From positions 40,305,831 to 40,369,830 of the forward strand of contig NC_087070.1 in the NCBI RefSeq assembly GCF_963678635.1: DNA of 64,000 nt. The letters are read 5' to 3'. A program made the translations under genes and the position numbers. This stretch comes from Symsagittifera roscoffensis (lineage: Eukaryota; Xenacoelomorpha; Acoela; Convolutidae). This document shows, one piece after another, positions 21,559 to 32,654 of this stretch (position 1 is the first letter of the stretch; each line of letters begins with the position of its first letter). The notes beneath the pieces are model-generated. The model was not told where the DNA came from, made no database searches, and worked only from the letters and a program-made list of their open reading frames with translations.

Positions 21559-24164
21559 AATTATTAATTTTTCTCCAACTCCCTTTTCTAGTAACCTCAA
21601 ATCAAAACATAAACCCTTCCCCTCGTACAGGACCACAAGATTTATTAGTAACACATTACGATTGCGAAGAAAATGAACAAAAAACACTACACAAATATGC
21701 AATAAATCAAGTATCACAATGTGAAACAGAACCACAAGCTATAGAAACCACAGATATTATAGCAACACTCTATTCCAAAGCCCGAGCAACAACAGTTACA
21801 GGTTATAAATTCACAGCGACATTTTCCGAAAAGAAAGTACATTGTTCACAAGTCTCAAACGGCAACAAAAACCGACTTGACCATGAATCATTCTATCAAA
21901 GTAATATAGAACGCCTCTTACATCTCAATCCCGACGATTGTAAAAATGAATTACTTAGACTAAACATCACACAAAATAAAAACTCCCAAAGAAAATTAGT
22001 TAATTTTCAAGTTTTTTCAGACTCTGTACACCAATCACAACTTGAAAGACACCAAGGACATATAAAACTAGACGAAAAATACCCGTATAACGGCGCACAC
22101 GGACGATTAACCTATGACCTACATGATAAACATTGGATACCACACATTGGTATAAATAACCCATCAAACTGCAAAGCAGACACGAAAAACAAAGGATACC
22201 AAGAAATAATGTTTTTCGATTGGAAAATACAACTCGAAAAAATACAACTCACACGAGATTTATCTGATAATACAATGATCTATCAAGGAATCCGACTACC
22301 TTGTAAAAATGATCAAGGATATTGCGACCCTACAACAAGAACACAAGCAACAATTGTTTGGTTCCCCGAAGATACATGTACAACATTTCAAGTAGCAAAA
22401 ATACACGCTCGTATGATAAAATTTCACGAAAAATATTTTATACAATCAATTCCTTATGAACAAGTCCATCCATCACGCAAACTAAGTTCCGATTTTAGAA
22501 ACATAGACAATATAGAAAATAAATTGACACGTTTTCAAATATATCAAGAAACAGAACTTGCATGTAAATACAGGAATCCACTTCACAGAACACAATACTC
22601 TGAAATATTAGTTGAATACGAAAAAGGATTCGACATGACCACTGGAAAAGTAAAAATCGACCCATATGCCACAGGTCATCCTCTAAACGAAGGAACATCC
22701 TATATACCAGTTAATTTTGAAAAAAGTAACGGACAACCTGGTGGACATCTAAAACCTTATGACACCAGAAGCACACGCTTACAAGAATTATCACTAATGA
22801 ATACTACATATTTCGGTAATATCCACTATGATATTCATTTGGATATGAAACTAGACTATACAATTAGCCGCATTTTTCAAGAAATGTCACTCTCCGAATT
22901 AGAAACACTACACCAACTATGCGAATTAGAACGAACACAAATATTACAATCACTTGCACTAGCAGTATTAAAAATACCCTACGCAGGATACTTATTATCA
23001 GGAAATAGATCAAATTTTTTAGACTATGAAGGAAACATCTTATGGTTTTATACTTGTACCAAAAAAGTATCACCACTATACGTTTTTGAAGATAAACGAT
23101 GTTATAAAAGAATCCCTATCTTTTATAAGAATAAAGTACATTTCGTGGATACACTTTCACGAAGAACCTATTTCTGGGATACCGCAGTCCCATGTGGATC
23201 AGAAAATAGCCACAATGTAGTACAACTAAACCCTGATGAAAATAAATATTATCTTCTCACTCCATATCCCACATTAATGCAATCACTCAAAAAATTTTCA
23301 CCAGAAAGCATTCGCGCTATCGCTCGAAACCCAAATATAGACTTACAATCAATAGGAATATACTCAAAATCAGATATTCAACATCACATTAGAACACAAC
23401 AATTCCAGGAATTATTAACACAAATGGACACAATACAAAGACAATCAATTGACCAAAACTTACGCAAACTTGCAGAAACCGCAGGTTTTACCGATATCTA
23501 CACACAAGACTATAGCGGATATTTTAAAGACATTAAAGATTATATATATCTAAACGGTGAAAAATACCGTCCCCAAGATATATCACCAATCAACATTTTT
23601 AGCTTTGTTACACTCAAAAATGAGATCCTCGATTTTCTAGGATGGCCCTACTACATCTTAGAAAAATTGACTATTTTATACGCAATGTTTAACTTTATTG
23701 GATTTCTTTTCTCACTCTTAAAAGGAATCTACAATACATGTGCTATACACACACAAGTAAACAGACAAGCAAGCGTAGCACGCATACTCTTTGCAGGATT
23801 TTTTGGAATTTTTTCCACATCTATAAACAAAATTCTTTTAGACGCACAAATAAAAGAATATAACACAAAAATAACAACACGACAAAATACATACGACGAA
23901 GAACATAACAATGTCGACACACAGCCAACGGCACCACAACTACCACCCCTACCAAATAATCATCCACTATCCCTAGTCCCACGAAATTTTCGAAATTTAG
24001 CAATCACACATAATCCAAATTTTCGACTCAATACATCACAAAGTCCCGTCCAACATATAATGACACACCAGTCACAAGATGATAATACTTATGAACAAAT
24101 TATTGAACAACCCCATACCACCGCTTTTCAGTCTCAAAATAATAATTTTTTTAGCCCACGATGA
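21546..24164 (+). CDS. env: Envelope-like glycoprotein (element 1)
   Basis: 872 codons. It starts with a hydrophobic signal-peptide-like segment (LLIFLQLPFLVTS). A long Cys-containing ectodomain follows with YDCEE near the N-terminus, scattered N-glycosylation sequons, and conserved-looking blocks (TIVWFPEDTC, CKYRNPLHRTQY). Near residues ~695-760 there are two hydrophobic stretches (LTILYAMFNFIGFLFSLL and ARILFAGFFGIFS) that would anchor it, followed by a ~90-residue polar tail with YEQII. The position after pol and the overall plan match retroviral-type envelope proteins acquired by LTR retroelements. The Cys-poor, Y.C...V..C start recalls glycoproteins of chuvirus-like RNA viruses, from memory and unverified. 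It overlaps ORF X upstream, and its TGA is shared with the ORF Y start (ATGA). The start context is weak (C at -3). Confidence 0.8.
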   Translation: MYILKLLIFLQLPFLVTSNQNINPSPRTGPQDLLVTHYDCEENEQKTLHKYAINQVSQCETEPQAIETTDIIATLYSKARATTVTGYKFTATFSEKKVHCSQVSNGNKNRLDHESFYQSNIERLLHLNPDDCKNELLRLNITQNKNSQRKLVNFQVFSDSVHQSQLERHQGHIKLDEKYPYNGAHGRLTYDLHDKHWIPHIGINNPSNCKADTKNKGYQEIMFFDWKIQLEKIQLTRDLSDNTMIYQGIRLPCKNDQGYCDPTTRTQATIVWFPEDTCTTFQVAKIHARMIKFHEKYFIQSIPYEQVHPSRKLSSDFRNIDNIENKLTRFQIYQETELACKYRNPLHRTQYSEILVEYEKGFDMTTGKVKIDPYATGHPLNEGTSYIPVNFEKSNGQPGGHLKPYDTRSTRLQELSLMNTTYFGNIHYDIHLDMKLDYTISRIFQEMSLSELETLHQLCELERTQILQSLALAVLKIPYAGYLLSGNRSNFLDYEGNILWFYTCTKKVSPLYVFEDKRCYKRIPIFYKNKVHFVDTLSRRTYFWDTAVPCGSENSHNVVQLNPDENKYYLLTPYPTLMQSLKKFSPESIRAIARNPNIDLQSIGIYSKSDIQHHIRTQQFQELLTQMDTIQRQSIDQNLRKLAETAGFTDIYTQDYSGYFKDIKDYIYLNGEKYRPQDISPINIFSFVTLKNEILDFLGWPYYILEKLTILYAMFNFIGFLFSLLKGIYNTCAIHTQVNRQASVARILFAGFFGIFSTSINKILLDAQIKEYNTKITTRQNTYDEEHNNVDTQPTAPQLPPLPNNHPLSLVPRNFRNLAITHNPNFRLNTSQSPVQHIMTHQSQDDNTYEQIIEQPHTTAFQSQNNNFFSPR

Positions 24165-25960
24165 GCCGCCAACTTGGATCACTACACCGATCAAATTCCC
24201 ATCCAACCAATCTTACCTCTTCAATCCCAATCATACCACTTTTTGCTTTTCCGCCACCCGATTTTCCATCTAGCAATGTAACATCAGGCATGAATTCCGA
24301 CACTAACTCACATATTTCAGTTTTATACTCCATCTCACAGCTAAATAACCCGAATATTGAAACCCCCGATGAATTTGCCGACTCAGAACCATCCCCATCC
24401 AATAATTTTCATAACCCTTCTAATTTTTCTCAACCTCCTTTTCAACCCATATTGTCCAATAACCCCGACCCAATCACTCCGACACCCTCTTATGCTTCCC
24501 AAGTTACCCCAACCTACTCCTCATACCAATCTGACCAATCATCTCATTCTCCAGACACCCCCCGAATCTCCCCAGAGCTAGATAATTTTATTACCCTCCA
24601 ACAGCAACCCTACCACCTTAACACCCCGACAATAAACCAAATCTCCTCCACTACAAATTCATCCAATCCCCCTACACCCTCTTCAAATTATACTGAATCA
24701 TTAACACCATCATCCACATCCACTATATCTTCACTAAACACTAATAGAGCTTACCGCACTTTTAAAAGAAAATTCCCCAACCATCCTTTCCCAGCAAAAC
24801 CAGGAACAGCCCGTGAATACATCAACCACCCCCAGCATACTAACACTAAAGAATTTTTAGCTATCACTTTACCCTCATTTCCACAATACACCTTAAACAC
24901 CCCTCACGACGCTAACGAAACACGCAACTTTGTAGATGAATACGTTTTAATGCCCACTCTCTCTTGGACCTCATACTATCATTTCACTAACCCTCTTTGC
25001 TTACCTTTATCCAGCACTTCCATCGATATAGACCGAAACAAAGACATGCTATATCGACTAACTACACCACTAACCGCTAGACAGTTTACTTACGTTGGAT
25101 ATAAAAAATCACTAAAAATACACACTGCACCTAGAGCTAATGAATATACGCTAGAATACTACGATCACAACATCATCAGAGCTAACCAAGATCAATTCTT
25201 AGATGACGATCGCTTCGCTAATCCACAAATCACCGAGAAATTTTTCATCAAGACACCATATATATTTACACTAAACATCTTCGACCGCAAGTTTGATCAC
25301 ATTATTTCAGAAGCACTAACAGACACACAAGCATACGAAAGTTTTAAAGAACGCTTCCAAATATTTTCACTAACCTTTCATTTCCTTGCACCACACGAAA
25401 GAGATTTACACTGCTCACACGATATTATGTTGCGCACTAAACAAACACATACATACAGTTACTATCGTTTCATCCAAAATCACTTTGACCTCCACACACC
25501 CTCTAGACAACCACACCATCGTTTCCAATTCATCAATTCAAAATACACTTCACCGTATTTCCTAAATTTCACATATTGTATTAAAGACACTAACCTCCAT
25601 GGTATTCTTCGTAATTATGACCCCATAACCCAAATGTACATTTTCTGCCCCATCACCAAAACCTTCAACGCCGAAGAATCCCGACCCTTCCTTATCCCGC
25701 ACGAATTCCTACAACCTATAGAAATCCCAATTTTAGAATTCATCCACAACACTAAATTTAACCACAAATTATATAACTTAATCCAAAACACACCTTATGA
25801 GTTTGCAGTAGGCACTGAAGAACTAACCACTATTAAGGCACTTCAATTGCTTTGGCCACTGCTTCAAACTAAAAATATCATCCGCATCTTAGCTAAACTA
25901 CTAACAACTTCAGAACTAATTCACGACATCTTCCCCCACGGTTTTTTCCCCGACGACTAA
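24161..25960 (+). CDS. ORF Y: unknown protein coupled to env by ATGA (element 1)
   Basis: 599 codons from the ATG that overlaps the env stop (24161-24164). Residues ~1-200 are Ser/Pro/Thr/Asn-rich and probably disordered. Residues ~200-599 look globular, rich in aromatic and His residues, with no clear signal peptide or membrane segment. I recognise no family. The ATGA overlap suggests termination-reinitiation or another way of making two proteins from one subgenomic RNA. As the last gene, 3' of env, it occupies the place of regulatory or accessory genes in complex retroviruses, but nothing in the sequence shows such a role. Codon and base use match the other genes of the element. Confidence 0.75.
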   Translation: MSRQLGSLHRSNSHPTNLTSSIPIIPLFAFPPPDFPSSNVTSGMNSDTNSHISVLYSISQLNNPNIETPDEFADSEPSPSNNFHNPSNFSQPPFQPILSNNPDPITPTPSYASQVTPTYSSYQSDQSSHSPDTPRISPELDNFITLQQQPYHLNTPTINQISSTTNSSNPPTPSSNYTESLTPSSTSTISSLNTNRAYRTFKRKFPNHPFPAKPGTAREYINHPQHTNTKEFLAITLPSFPQYTLNTPHDANETRNFVDEYVLMPTLSWTSYYHFTNPLCLPLSSTSIDIDRNKDMLYRLTTPLTARQFTYVGYKKSLKIHTAPRANEYTLEYYDHNIIRANQDQFLDDDRFANPQITEKFFIKTPYIFTLNIFDRKFDHIISEALTDTQAYESFKERFQIFSLTFHFLAPHERDLHCSHDIMLRTKQTHTYSYYRFIQNHFDLHTPSRQPHHRFQFINSKYTSPYFLNFTYCIKDTNLHGILRNYDPITQMYIFCPITKTFNAEESRPFLIPHEFLQPIEIPILEFIHNTKFNHKLYNLIQNTPYEFAVGTEELTTIKALQLLWPLLQTKNIIRILAKLLTTSELIHDIFPHGFFPDD

Positions 25961-25963
25961 CAG

Positions 25964-26041
25964 GTAAGTATGAATTAAGTAAATATTACTAATTAATTAC
26001 AGTATTAAAAACTCACCATTCTTTATTCATGTTTTCTTTAG
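25964..26041 (+). other. Candidate short intron just after ORF Y stop
   Basis: CAG/GTAAGTATG begins three bases after the ORF Y TAA and is a full-consensus 5' splice site. TTTTCTTTAG/A at 26032-26041 is a good acceptor, giving a 78-base intron in the 3' UTR. Splice prediction only. Confidence 0.4.
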
Positions 26042-27520
26042 ATTTTTAGCCTTCATCCTAGATCATCTGAAAAATTCACAAAAGAAAAATAAAAAATAGC
26101 AAACTTCTTCAAAACTGTTTAAGACCCTATTAAACTTTTGCACCAACAATTAAATAAATATAATACCAATGCAGTAAATTAATTTATAAAATTTCCCCCC
26201 AAAAGCAGTAAATCTACATATGATGAAAATTTGTATCTTAAAATTCCCCCATAACTAGCAGTAAATTTCCAAATTCTATGCAGTAAATTAATAAAATGCA
26301 ATTGCAGTACTAACCTTTTGATATTTTCATTCATTCGAACAGAAATTCTATCCACACTCGCACAGCTCGCCCACGAAGAATTGTTTAAAATAATGAATTT
26401 CAGTTTCAAGTTTTCACACTCAACAACTCTAACATACAATAACATGTTTCAAACTTTCCTTTAACCCGGTTGGAAAGGAATCATATACTAAACAAAACTA
26501 ACCAACGCAGCTTACTAAATACCACAAATCATAGAATAACAGCATGACTTAGAAAAGGAAACCAACGGTATCCAAACCGGATTAACCCAGTTTAAAACTG
26601 GATAATTTATTCTTTTGAAGACTATTACAAAGTCTTAGAAAGAAATAATAAAACACAAAAAAGTCGAAAGACAAACCCATACCACAAACAATTTGCTTTT
26701 TGGAAAAAGTACATAACCAACAAGACATAAGTAAAACCACAACAAACCCAACATAAAACGTTGTCACATAACAGGACCCCTCACAAAAACCGCATGAAAT
26801 CATACTCCCACACCTGGCCTAACCCACCAGGAAGGACGTCCTGAGCATGCTCTATAGCCGGCCTAACCCACCGCGCTACATCCACGCTTTGTGACCACAC
26901 CTTTATTTTTAATAAGAGCTACTCAAGGGTGAGTAACTCTTCAAAATAACCGAACTAAAACAAAAAGCTTTTGTGAAAACAACTAACTAAAATCATTATA
27001 AAAAAATATTAAACTAATAAAAGTTTTATAAAATGTAAAATCACATGATGCAATATATAGATCAGAATACAACACCAAGGACGAACATCAAAAGACAAGA
27101 CGACCTCACTACACTCGAGAGAGAATGACCAACTACAATCGATATGCCGCTCACAATCACAACTCAAAGGATTTAGAGTACGACTTGACTTCGCAGAAAA
27201 GGACTTCATTGAACTAGACCAATGACCACCTCGATGTTCAAGTATACGTACAGATCCGAGTAACCAGGCATCCCCTCCACGCACAATCTCCACGCCATTC
27301 CCAAACTAGATCATACACAAAAGAAGTTCTCCACGCAGAACAGAAAAACCTGACATAGCCAACCATTCTGGAATCAGAATTGACTTTGTTGCAGAGACTC
27401 AGTCGTTGTCACAAGAAGAAGCGAAAGAAAATTATGATGTTCGCCAAATACCAACGTCCATCATCCACCCTTGAATTACAGAAGAACTGTTCTAAAAAAC
27501 TCTGTAAAACCCGGATGGGT
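26042..27520 (+). other. Element 1 3' noncoding region
   Basis: About 1.5 kb without a long frame, ending in the weak polypurine-like CCGGATGGG before the 3' LTR. From ~26577 it aligns with the decayed copy at 1617-2600, including blocks near 26810-26950, so parts are conserved across copies of different age. It contains repeated GCAGTAAAT(T/C) words around 26170-26290. Confidence 0.6.
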
Positions 27521-27929
27521 GAAACCTGATCTAAACTATATTTTATGATTGGATAAATTAAATGTTTTACCAATGTAAAGTATTTAATATTAACCAATCA
27601 TGATCCATCTAACTAACAACCCACTTATTTGTAAGTGCTGAAGTTACTTGTAATTTCAGCACCAGAGAGATTTGAATTTAACTTAGAAATTAGTTGGACT
27701 CTCCCGAGCACTTCAGCAGCCGCAATAAACCAGTATACCCTAGATCTATTGAGCCTAGCAGAGACTAGTTAAACAACCTGAGACTAGATAGTATAAGAGT
27801 AAGATTAGGATCGGTATTAGACTAAGAAGTTGCACGAATCTATCCGGCCGAAAATAAGATAGCGTGACGAGCAGACGGTGTACCCTATCCGAAATTACTC
27901 TATGAGTTATACACCCCAGTCATAACTCA
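27521..27929 (+). repeat. Element 1 3' LTR
   Basis: Matches the 5' LTR at 9073-9482 base for base in my reading, apart from one missing base near 27540. It ends AACTCA and is followed by the GATA duplication (27930-27933). Confidence 0.95.
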
Positions 27930-27933
27930 GATA

Positions 27934-29006
27934 TTGCATTTGATTGGTCAATGTCCTTCTCTAGATTTTCATCCCCACATTTTAAAATCAAAGAAGATCC
28001 ATTTTGTCCAGATGTCACTGATACGTCTTTGAATGCATGTGGCGAAACGTTAATGACTAAAACAGTTTAAGAATCATTTTGAGAAATCAAAATACTGAAG
28101 ATTTTCCTAAACCACAGCCACATCCTTTAAAATTTAATGACAGATTTGAAAAACGTGAAGCATTTTGACCAGCTAAATATGGCTCGGACTCTGTCATCGT
28201 GAAAGCATGGCATCTTCTATGGATGAATGAATTATGTTTAAGACCGTTCAACAGCTTAGAACGTCAGAAAAAAACGCTCAAAAAATGTCGAAGATATCAT
28301 TGATGACGTTTTTGTGAATTTTAATTTCAAATCGCTCCAATTTTCTTAGTTGTGTACTTCTGGCTGTTTAGTTTTTAACTTCCGACTTAGATCCAGCATT
28401 TTTCCTGCATAGCAATCAGTTATTATAATTCAGAAAATCACCAATTCCTGATAAAGTTTTAAAGCTCTCAATTAAATTTGAGGCTCTTCAAAATTGCAAA
28501 TCCTTCTTTCAGATTACAGAGAAATCAATTTCAGCGCTGGTTGATATCAGCCGTTTATTCTCAGCTGGACACTTTAAACTTACAAGGTGTGCACTTTGGA
28601 TCAACAGTTGGGCTTTATCGGATCCTGACATGTCATGTCACATTGCAGGCAGATAAACAATCTGTCAGCTTTCTCAGAAGGTTTCTAAGCTGTGCTAGAT
28701 AGCAGTGGCAAACATGATCTAATCACTTCTCTAGTGGCTCTACTTGTTTGATATTGTAACTTATTCGATTAAGTCGGTCCAACTTCAATCCGTTTAATAA
28801 CTGTAAGCCTTCTGTAGGGCTATATGATTCCGTACGTTCAGTCACGTTAAGCAACCAAAAAACAAGCAAACGGATTTGTTGTCACTGTTGGTCAATTTAT
28901 GTCAATTTTGGAAAAAGGATGTTTAAAACGTTTTAAACGTTTATAATGTCGTTGATGTTTGAAATGTCAAAATTAAAAACTGAGCAAAAACGTTTATTAA
29001 TGAAGC
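27934..29006. other. Right flank of element 1, no recognised gene
   Basis: AT-rich with short frames only. Words such as GTTTAAAACGTTTTAAACG near 28920 are palindromic. Part of this may belong to the hAT relic that follows, but I could not find its terminal repeats. Confidence 0.4.
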
Positions 29007-30005
29007 TCAATCATCAAGAGCACGCATAAAAAATGAAAGTTTTGCAGTTTTTGCACTGTCCAAGTTGTTACTTTTTCCGTCTTCAACCATTCCCATTGTC
29101 GAGAAAACTCTTTCGAGGCCGGCCGAGGTGGGAACTAGTGCAAGTAATCTCAAGCACATATCGGAGAACACTTCTGGAACAGTACCCTTTACCATTTAAA
29201 CCCAATAAAAGTTCCCGATTTCACAATTGGATGCACGGAAAGTTTGCTCAAGGTTGCTCTTTCCACCTCCAATAAAGTTCATGTAATACGAATAACACTG
29301 GGTTTTCATTTTCAACCCAGTCTGCTGTTTTTTTTCCATTCAGATGATGATAGGTCCCTCCCAAAATACCGAGGATGAATGGCATACGCAGTGAACAATG
29401 CTGGTCCCAAAGTTTTAAAGTATCTTTTCTCTGCTAGCTCAATCCATTCTCTGGCTTCGCTCCCAAAAAGACGGAACTCAGCTAAAATAGCTTTTTATGC
29501 TGCAACAGAGTCTGCAACTGTTACATGGTCGCCTTGGACTTGTTCAGAGCTAAAAAAAACAGGCTTCAATGACTTTAGTGCTTCTTCACTGTGTTGGTAC
29601 ACAACTAAGTCACTCAATATTTTTTGAACTTCCTTTGCAGGTTGTTTGGAGAAATAGTCAGGGTTAGATGAAACTACGGTACGAAGTAGTTGCCAGTTCT
29701 TAATAAAGCATTCCAGGATTTTTACACTGCTACTCCATCTCGTTTTGCAAGGCAATGGCGGTTTAGTTGATCCCTCGGAAGCCTTGAGCTTAGTCGGCAG
29801 TTTATATCCTGGGTGTAACATCTCAACAAAGTTCCTAAATTGTTTGCTCTCAACAGCGCGAAACGGGATATTGCAGGCAAAGGTTTCCCCAAGAGCTTTG
29901 TCAAACTTTAATTTGTCATAGTTAGTCGTTCTGACCACGAAGTCGTTGACTTTTCGTTGTTTTGGAGTGCTCGGAGTATCAGTATCGTTTTAACAGTGTT
30001 TAAAA
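29007..30005 (-). pseudogene. hAT-family transposase relic
   Basis: The C-terminal piece (29007-29195) carries the hAT dimerisation signature LLALVPTSAGLERVFSTMG. A larger piece (29495-29990) carries QRKVNDFVV, ACNIPFRAVESKQFRNFVEM, HPGYKLPT and KTRWSSSVKILECF, which match the central region of hAT transposases. The segment between them is not cleanly open, and the N-terminal BED zinc finger is not seen. Transposition would need the complete RNase H-like core, so this copy is dead. Upstream (minus sense) the frame opens right after a TAA near 29998, possibly an old exon boundary. Confidence 0.85.
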
Positions 30006-32460
30006 CGTACTGTGTTATTAAAGGACCAACACTGTTTGTTGTCCAATAAACAATATCACAATCACAAGTTCTGAACCACAAAATTATTGACCGAAAATTA
30101 TTAAGTAAGTCCAACCGCCTCAAAAACCATAATTAGATTAAAGAGCCATAAATAGTAACATTTACGAGAAACAATAAATTAAAATATACAAATACTCTTA
30201 AAAGACAACACAGTACTCAATTTATTAACTTGCATGGCTATTATTTACTCGGAACGACGACAACAGGCGAAAGTCGACTTAAAACATTTCCGAAAAGCGA
30301 CAATTTGCAAAGAAAGTTAAACACATTTATTTTGCAAAGTTGAAATATTGAAAACTTGTGCCGACCATTCGATTATCAGATGCCCAGAACTAATTTTTTT
30401 TCCCACCAAATTAGCCCGAGTTAACTTCTGAATAGGGGTATGTAAATACATGAAGTTGGTCAAGCTTAAATCATCATCGTAAATAAGCGACATAGGAAGA
30501 ATCTGGAAGGAATCTCACTTCCTATCCAATTACTTTATGCTGGAGAAGCGCTTAAAATCTTTACGTTTTCAACCGGATTCGTGATAAAAACTTAGAATAT
30601 CGTTGCCTGTGGGCTGTTTAATAGACCACAAAATGAATTTGAGCAGTTTTTTGAAACTGTTGTCTGAAAATATGTCTTGGTTTAAGTTTCGGCATCCAAA
30701 AACGCATTTTGAATTCTTAAATTCATTTAGATCCTTCGACCGATAACAATATCAACATTTTGTCATTAGCTGTATTTCTTAAAGAGTATGGCAAGAGTTT
30801 GCTATTAAAAATATTTCTGTGAAAAGTACCTTGGACCTGGGAGCAGAGAGATGGGCGGGGCTGTTGAATCTTCCTTCTCACTCTGGTGTTCAGTAGATGA
30901 GGCGAGGAAAAAGTATCCCACCCACAGTTCATACTTGCTAAAAAGAACACATACAAAAAATGATACTTTTTTTAAATGATACAAAATCGGATATACAAAA
31001 ACCGTGGAGCTTATCATAATGTTTTCTTTGTGAAACAGAGGCGAAGCAGAGCTTCGTACCACTTGCGATATAAAATGTTTGTTTCAAATTGACTTCAGAA
31101 AAGCATGCTAAATTAAACTATTGAATGTTACTCTTACGTAGCGGTTAAAAATCGGACCATAATTTTACAGAGAATCGCTGAGCAGTAGGAAAAACAAGGT
31201 TTTCTTATTAAAAAAACAGAAGCACGAAAAATCTTCTTTGCTCATTAAACGACAAAATATGAGACCACCAAGCAAAAAAATAATCGAAGAAAAAGAAATT
31301 AAAATAAATCGGCATGGACAAGATCATTATATATCTGTTGGTTGAAATGAAAAACAAATGCTTGGAAAATTGCTGAAACCCTCTGAGTTTGGTTGCTTGA
31401 AACTTATTTCATTTTCACAAAAATTTCCGATTGCAGTGCAAGTTGTTTATATTGTGTTGTGTGTGTAGAATTTTAGCTAATTAGGCATAATCGACAAAAA
31501 GTAGTCTTTAAAAAATGAATACAAAAAATGGGAAGTTTTTTTGCACAATCAATTTAGAGAACTTTTTTGACCGAAGAAGAGCTTTATGCATCGTCAAAAA
31601 TTAGTTTTTCTTCTAGTAATATCAAGTTTTTCAGTCTAAATGACCATTTTTCATAAAACTAACGTTACGCGATCGACACCAGAACAAACTTTTGAACATT
31701 TTTCATTGTCGTTCGGATCAAAACGCTTTAATATGAGATATCACTCGACTAAAACCGATGATTAATTGTGGTAACTGATTTTGAGTGGAAAATGAGAAAA
31801 AAATAAAACACCCGAAGAAAAAAGTGCCTCCTCATTTATAATGGTCGTAACAAAATAGATTTCAAAATGATCTGACTATAAAACAAAGGCGAAGCAAATC
31901 TAAAACAAAACAAAAATTGAAAAAAAAAAACTCAAAGAATCCGTTTTTTCATCTCAAAACAATTAAAATTTTAAAAAAGGACAAAAAAATTCCTGAAATA
32001 AAACTACCTACGGCGCTAGAAACTTTATAAAGAGCTTTCGAATTGCTAAAAAGAAACCGAACCTTTGCCGACAAAAATTAGCAGACACGAAAGTCGATTT
32101 CCAGTTTCGGCAAAAAACGGGTGCCACTGAAATCGAAGTTCTGTGAATTGTAGTCTCAAGCATGGGTGTTACCACTGAACTAAATGCTCAGAACACCTCT
32201 TGAACTCATAAAGAAAACAACTTCCAAAAACTTTTAATGAACAGCATGAAAAAAATTTAAAAAGCAAAGAAAAATAGGCGCAACTTCTTGGAACTCAATT
32301 AATTGCCCAAAACCGGAATACACGAAAAGTTATTTTAATTCGACTAAAAATGCCCAAAATTAAAAAAAAATTGGTGCTGCCTTAACTAGGACGATAAAAA
32401 ATGCAGATAAACAGACCCACAAAGATTTTTTTGACGCGCGATCAAATTTCAGCTTACAAA
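30006..32460. other. Intergenic or degenerate repeat DNA
   Basis: 2.4 kb of AT-rich sequence with homopolymer runs and no frame I can support as a gene. It contains one copy of a dispersed palindromic repeat (31036-31073). Confidence 0.4.
31036..31073. repeat. Dispersed palindromic repeat (copy 1; copy 2 at 34528-34565)
   Basis: Both sites share CAGAGGCGAAGC-N-GAGCTTCG followed by ACCACTTGCGATA. The core CGAAGCNGAGCTTCG is an interrupted palindrome. A further partial copy (AAAGGCGAAGCA) lies near 31883. Probably fragments of a short dispersed element. Confidence 0.55.
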
Positions 32461-32535
32461 AAAAGAGTTCCTGGCCGGATTCCAACTTTTGACTTTATAT
32501 GCAGGTGCGCTACCTCTTCGCCACAAACTGACCTT
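32460..32535 (-). repeat. tRNA-like sequence, SINE head or tRNA pseudogene
   Basis: On the minus strand it has a pol III A-box-like TGGCGAAGAGG, then about 30 bases on a B-box-like AGTTGGAATCC, then GGCCAGGAACTC and a run of seven T, the usual pol III stop. The acceptor and anticodon stems do not pair well, so it is not a working tRNA. A tRNA-derived SINE head fits best. Confidence 0.45.
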
Positions 32536-32586
32536 TGAGTTCATAAAAGCCAAAGGCAAAATGATTCGAGTGATTCTGTTAAAAAA

Positions 32587-32640
32587 CCCGAAAAAAGTCT
32601 ATATTCTGGTTTAACAACGCTTGCTAATTGCAAGCGTAAA
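32587..32640. repeat. Dispersed hairpin repeat, copy 2
   Basis: CGAAAAAAGTCTATATTC followed by the stem ACGCTTGC / GCAAGCGT (32617-32624, 32630-32637). Same block as 3098-3160 with a different loop (TAATT rather than TTATC). Confidence 0.55.
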
Positions 32641-32654
32641 CAGTATGAACACAC

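Larger units (their letters stand above)
9073..27929 (+). mobile_element. Element 1: 18.9 kb Ty3/gypsy LTR element with env and extra ORFs
   Basis: Bounded by near-identical LTRs and a 4 bp GATA duplication. All large frames are intact, so this is a recent and probably functional insertion. The gene order is basic ORF, gag-pol, hydrophobic ORFs a and b, ORF X, env, ORF Y. Every downstream junction is overlapping or nearly so: 26-base overlap, ATGA, 13-base overlap, ATGA. That is closer to a compact virus genome than to a simple retrotransposon. Confidence 0.9.

Noticed and set aside
24151..24581. Frames overlapping the env/ORF Y junction in other phases (24079-24273, 24357-24581)
   Set aside because: Composition follows the Ser/Pro/Thr codons of ORF Y read out of phase; no independent support.
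30723..31062. Two overlapping minus-strand frames with a T-rich upstream stretch
   Set aside because: No domain and a poor splice context; likely chance.
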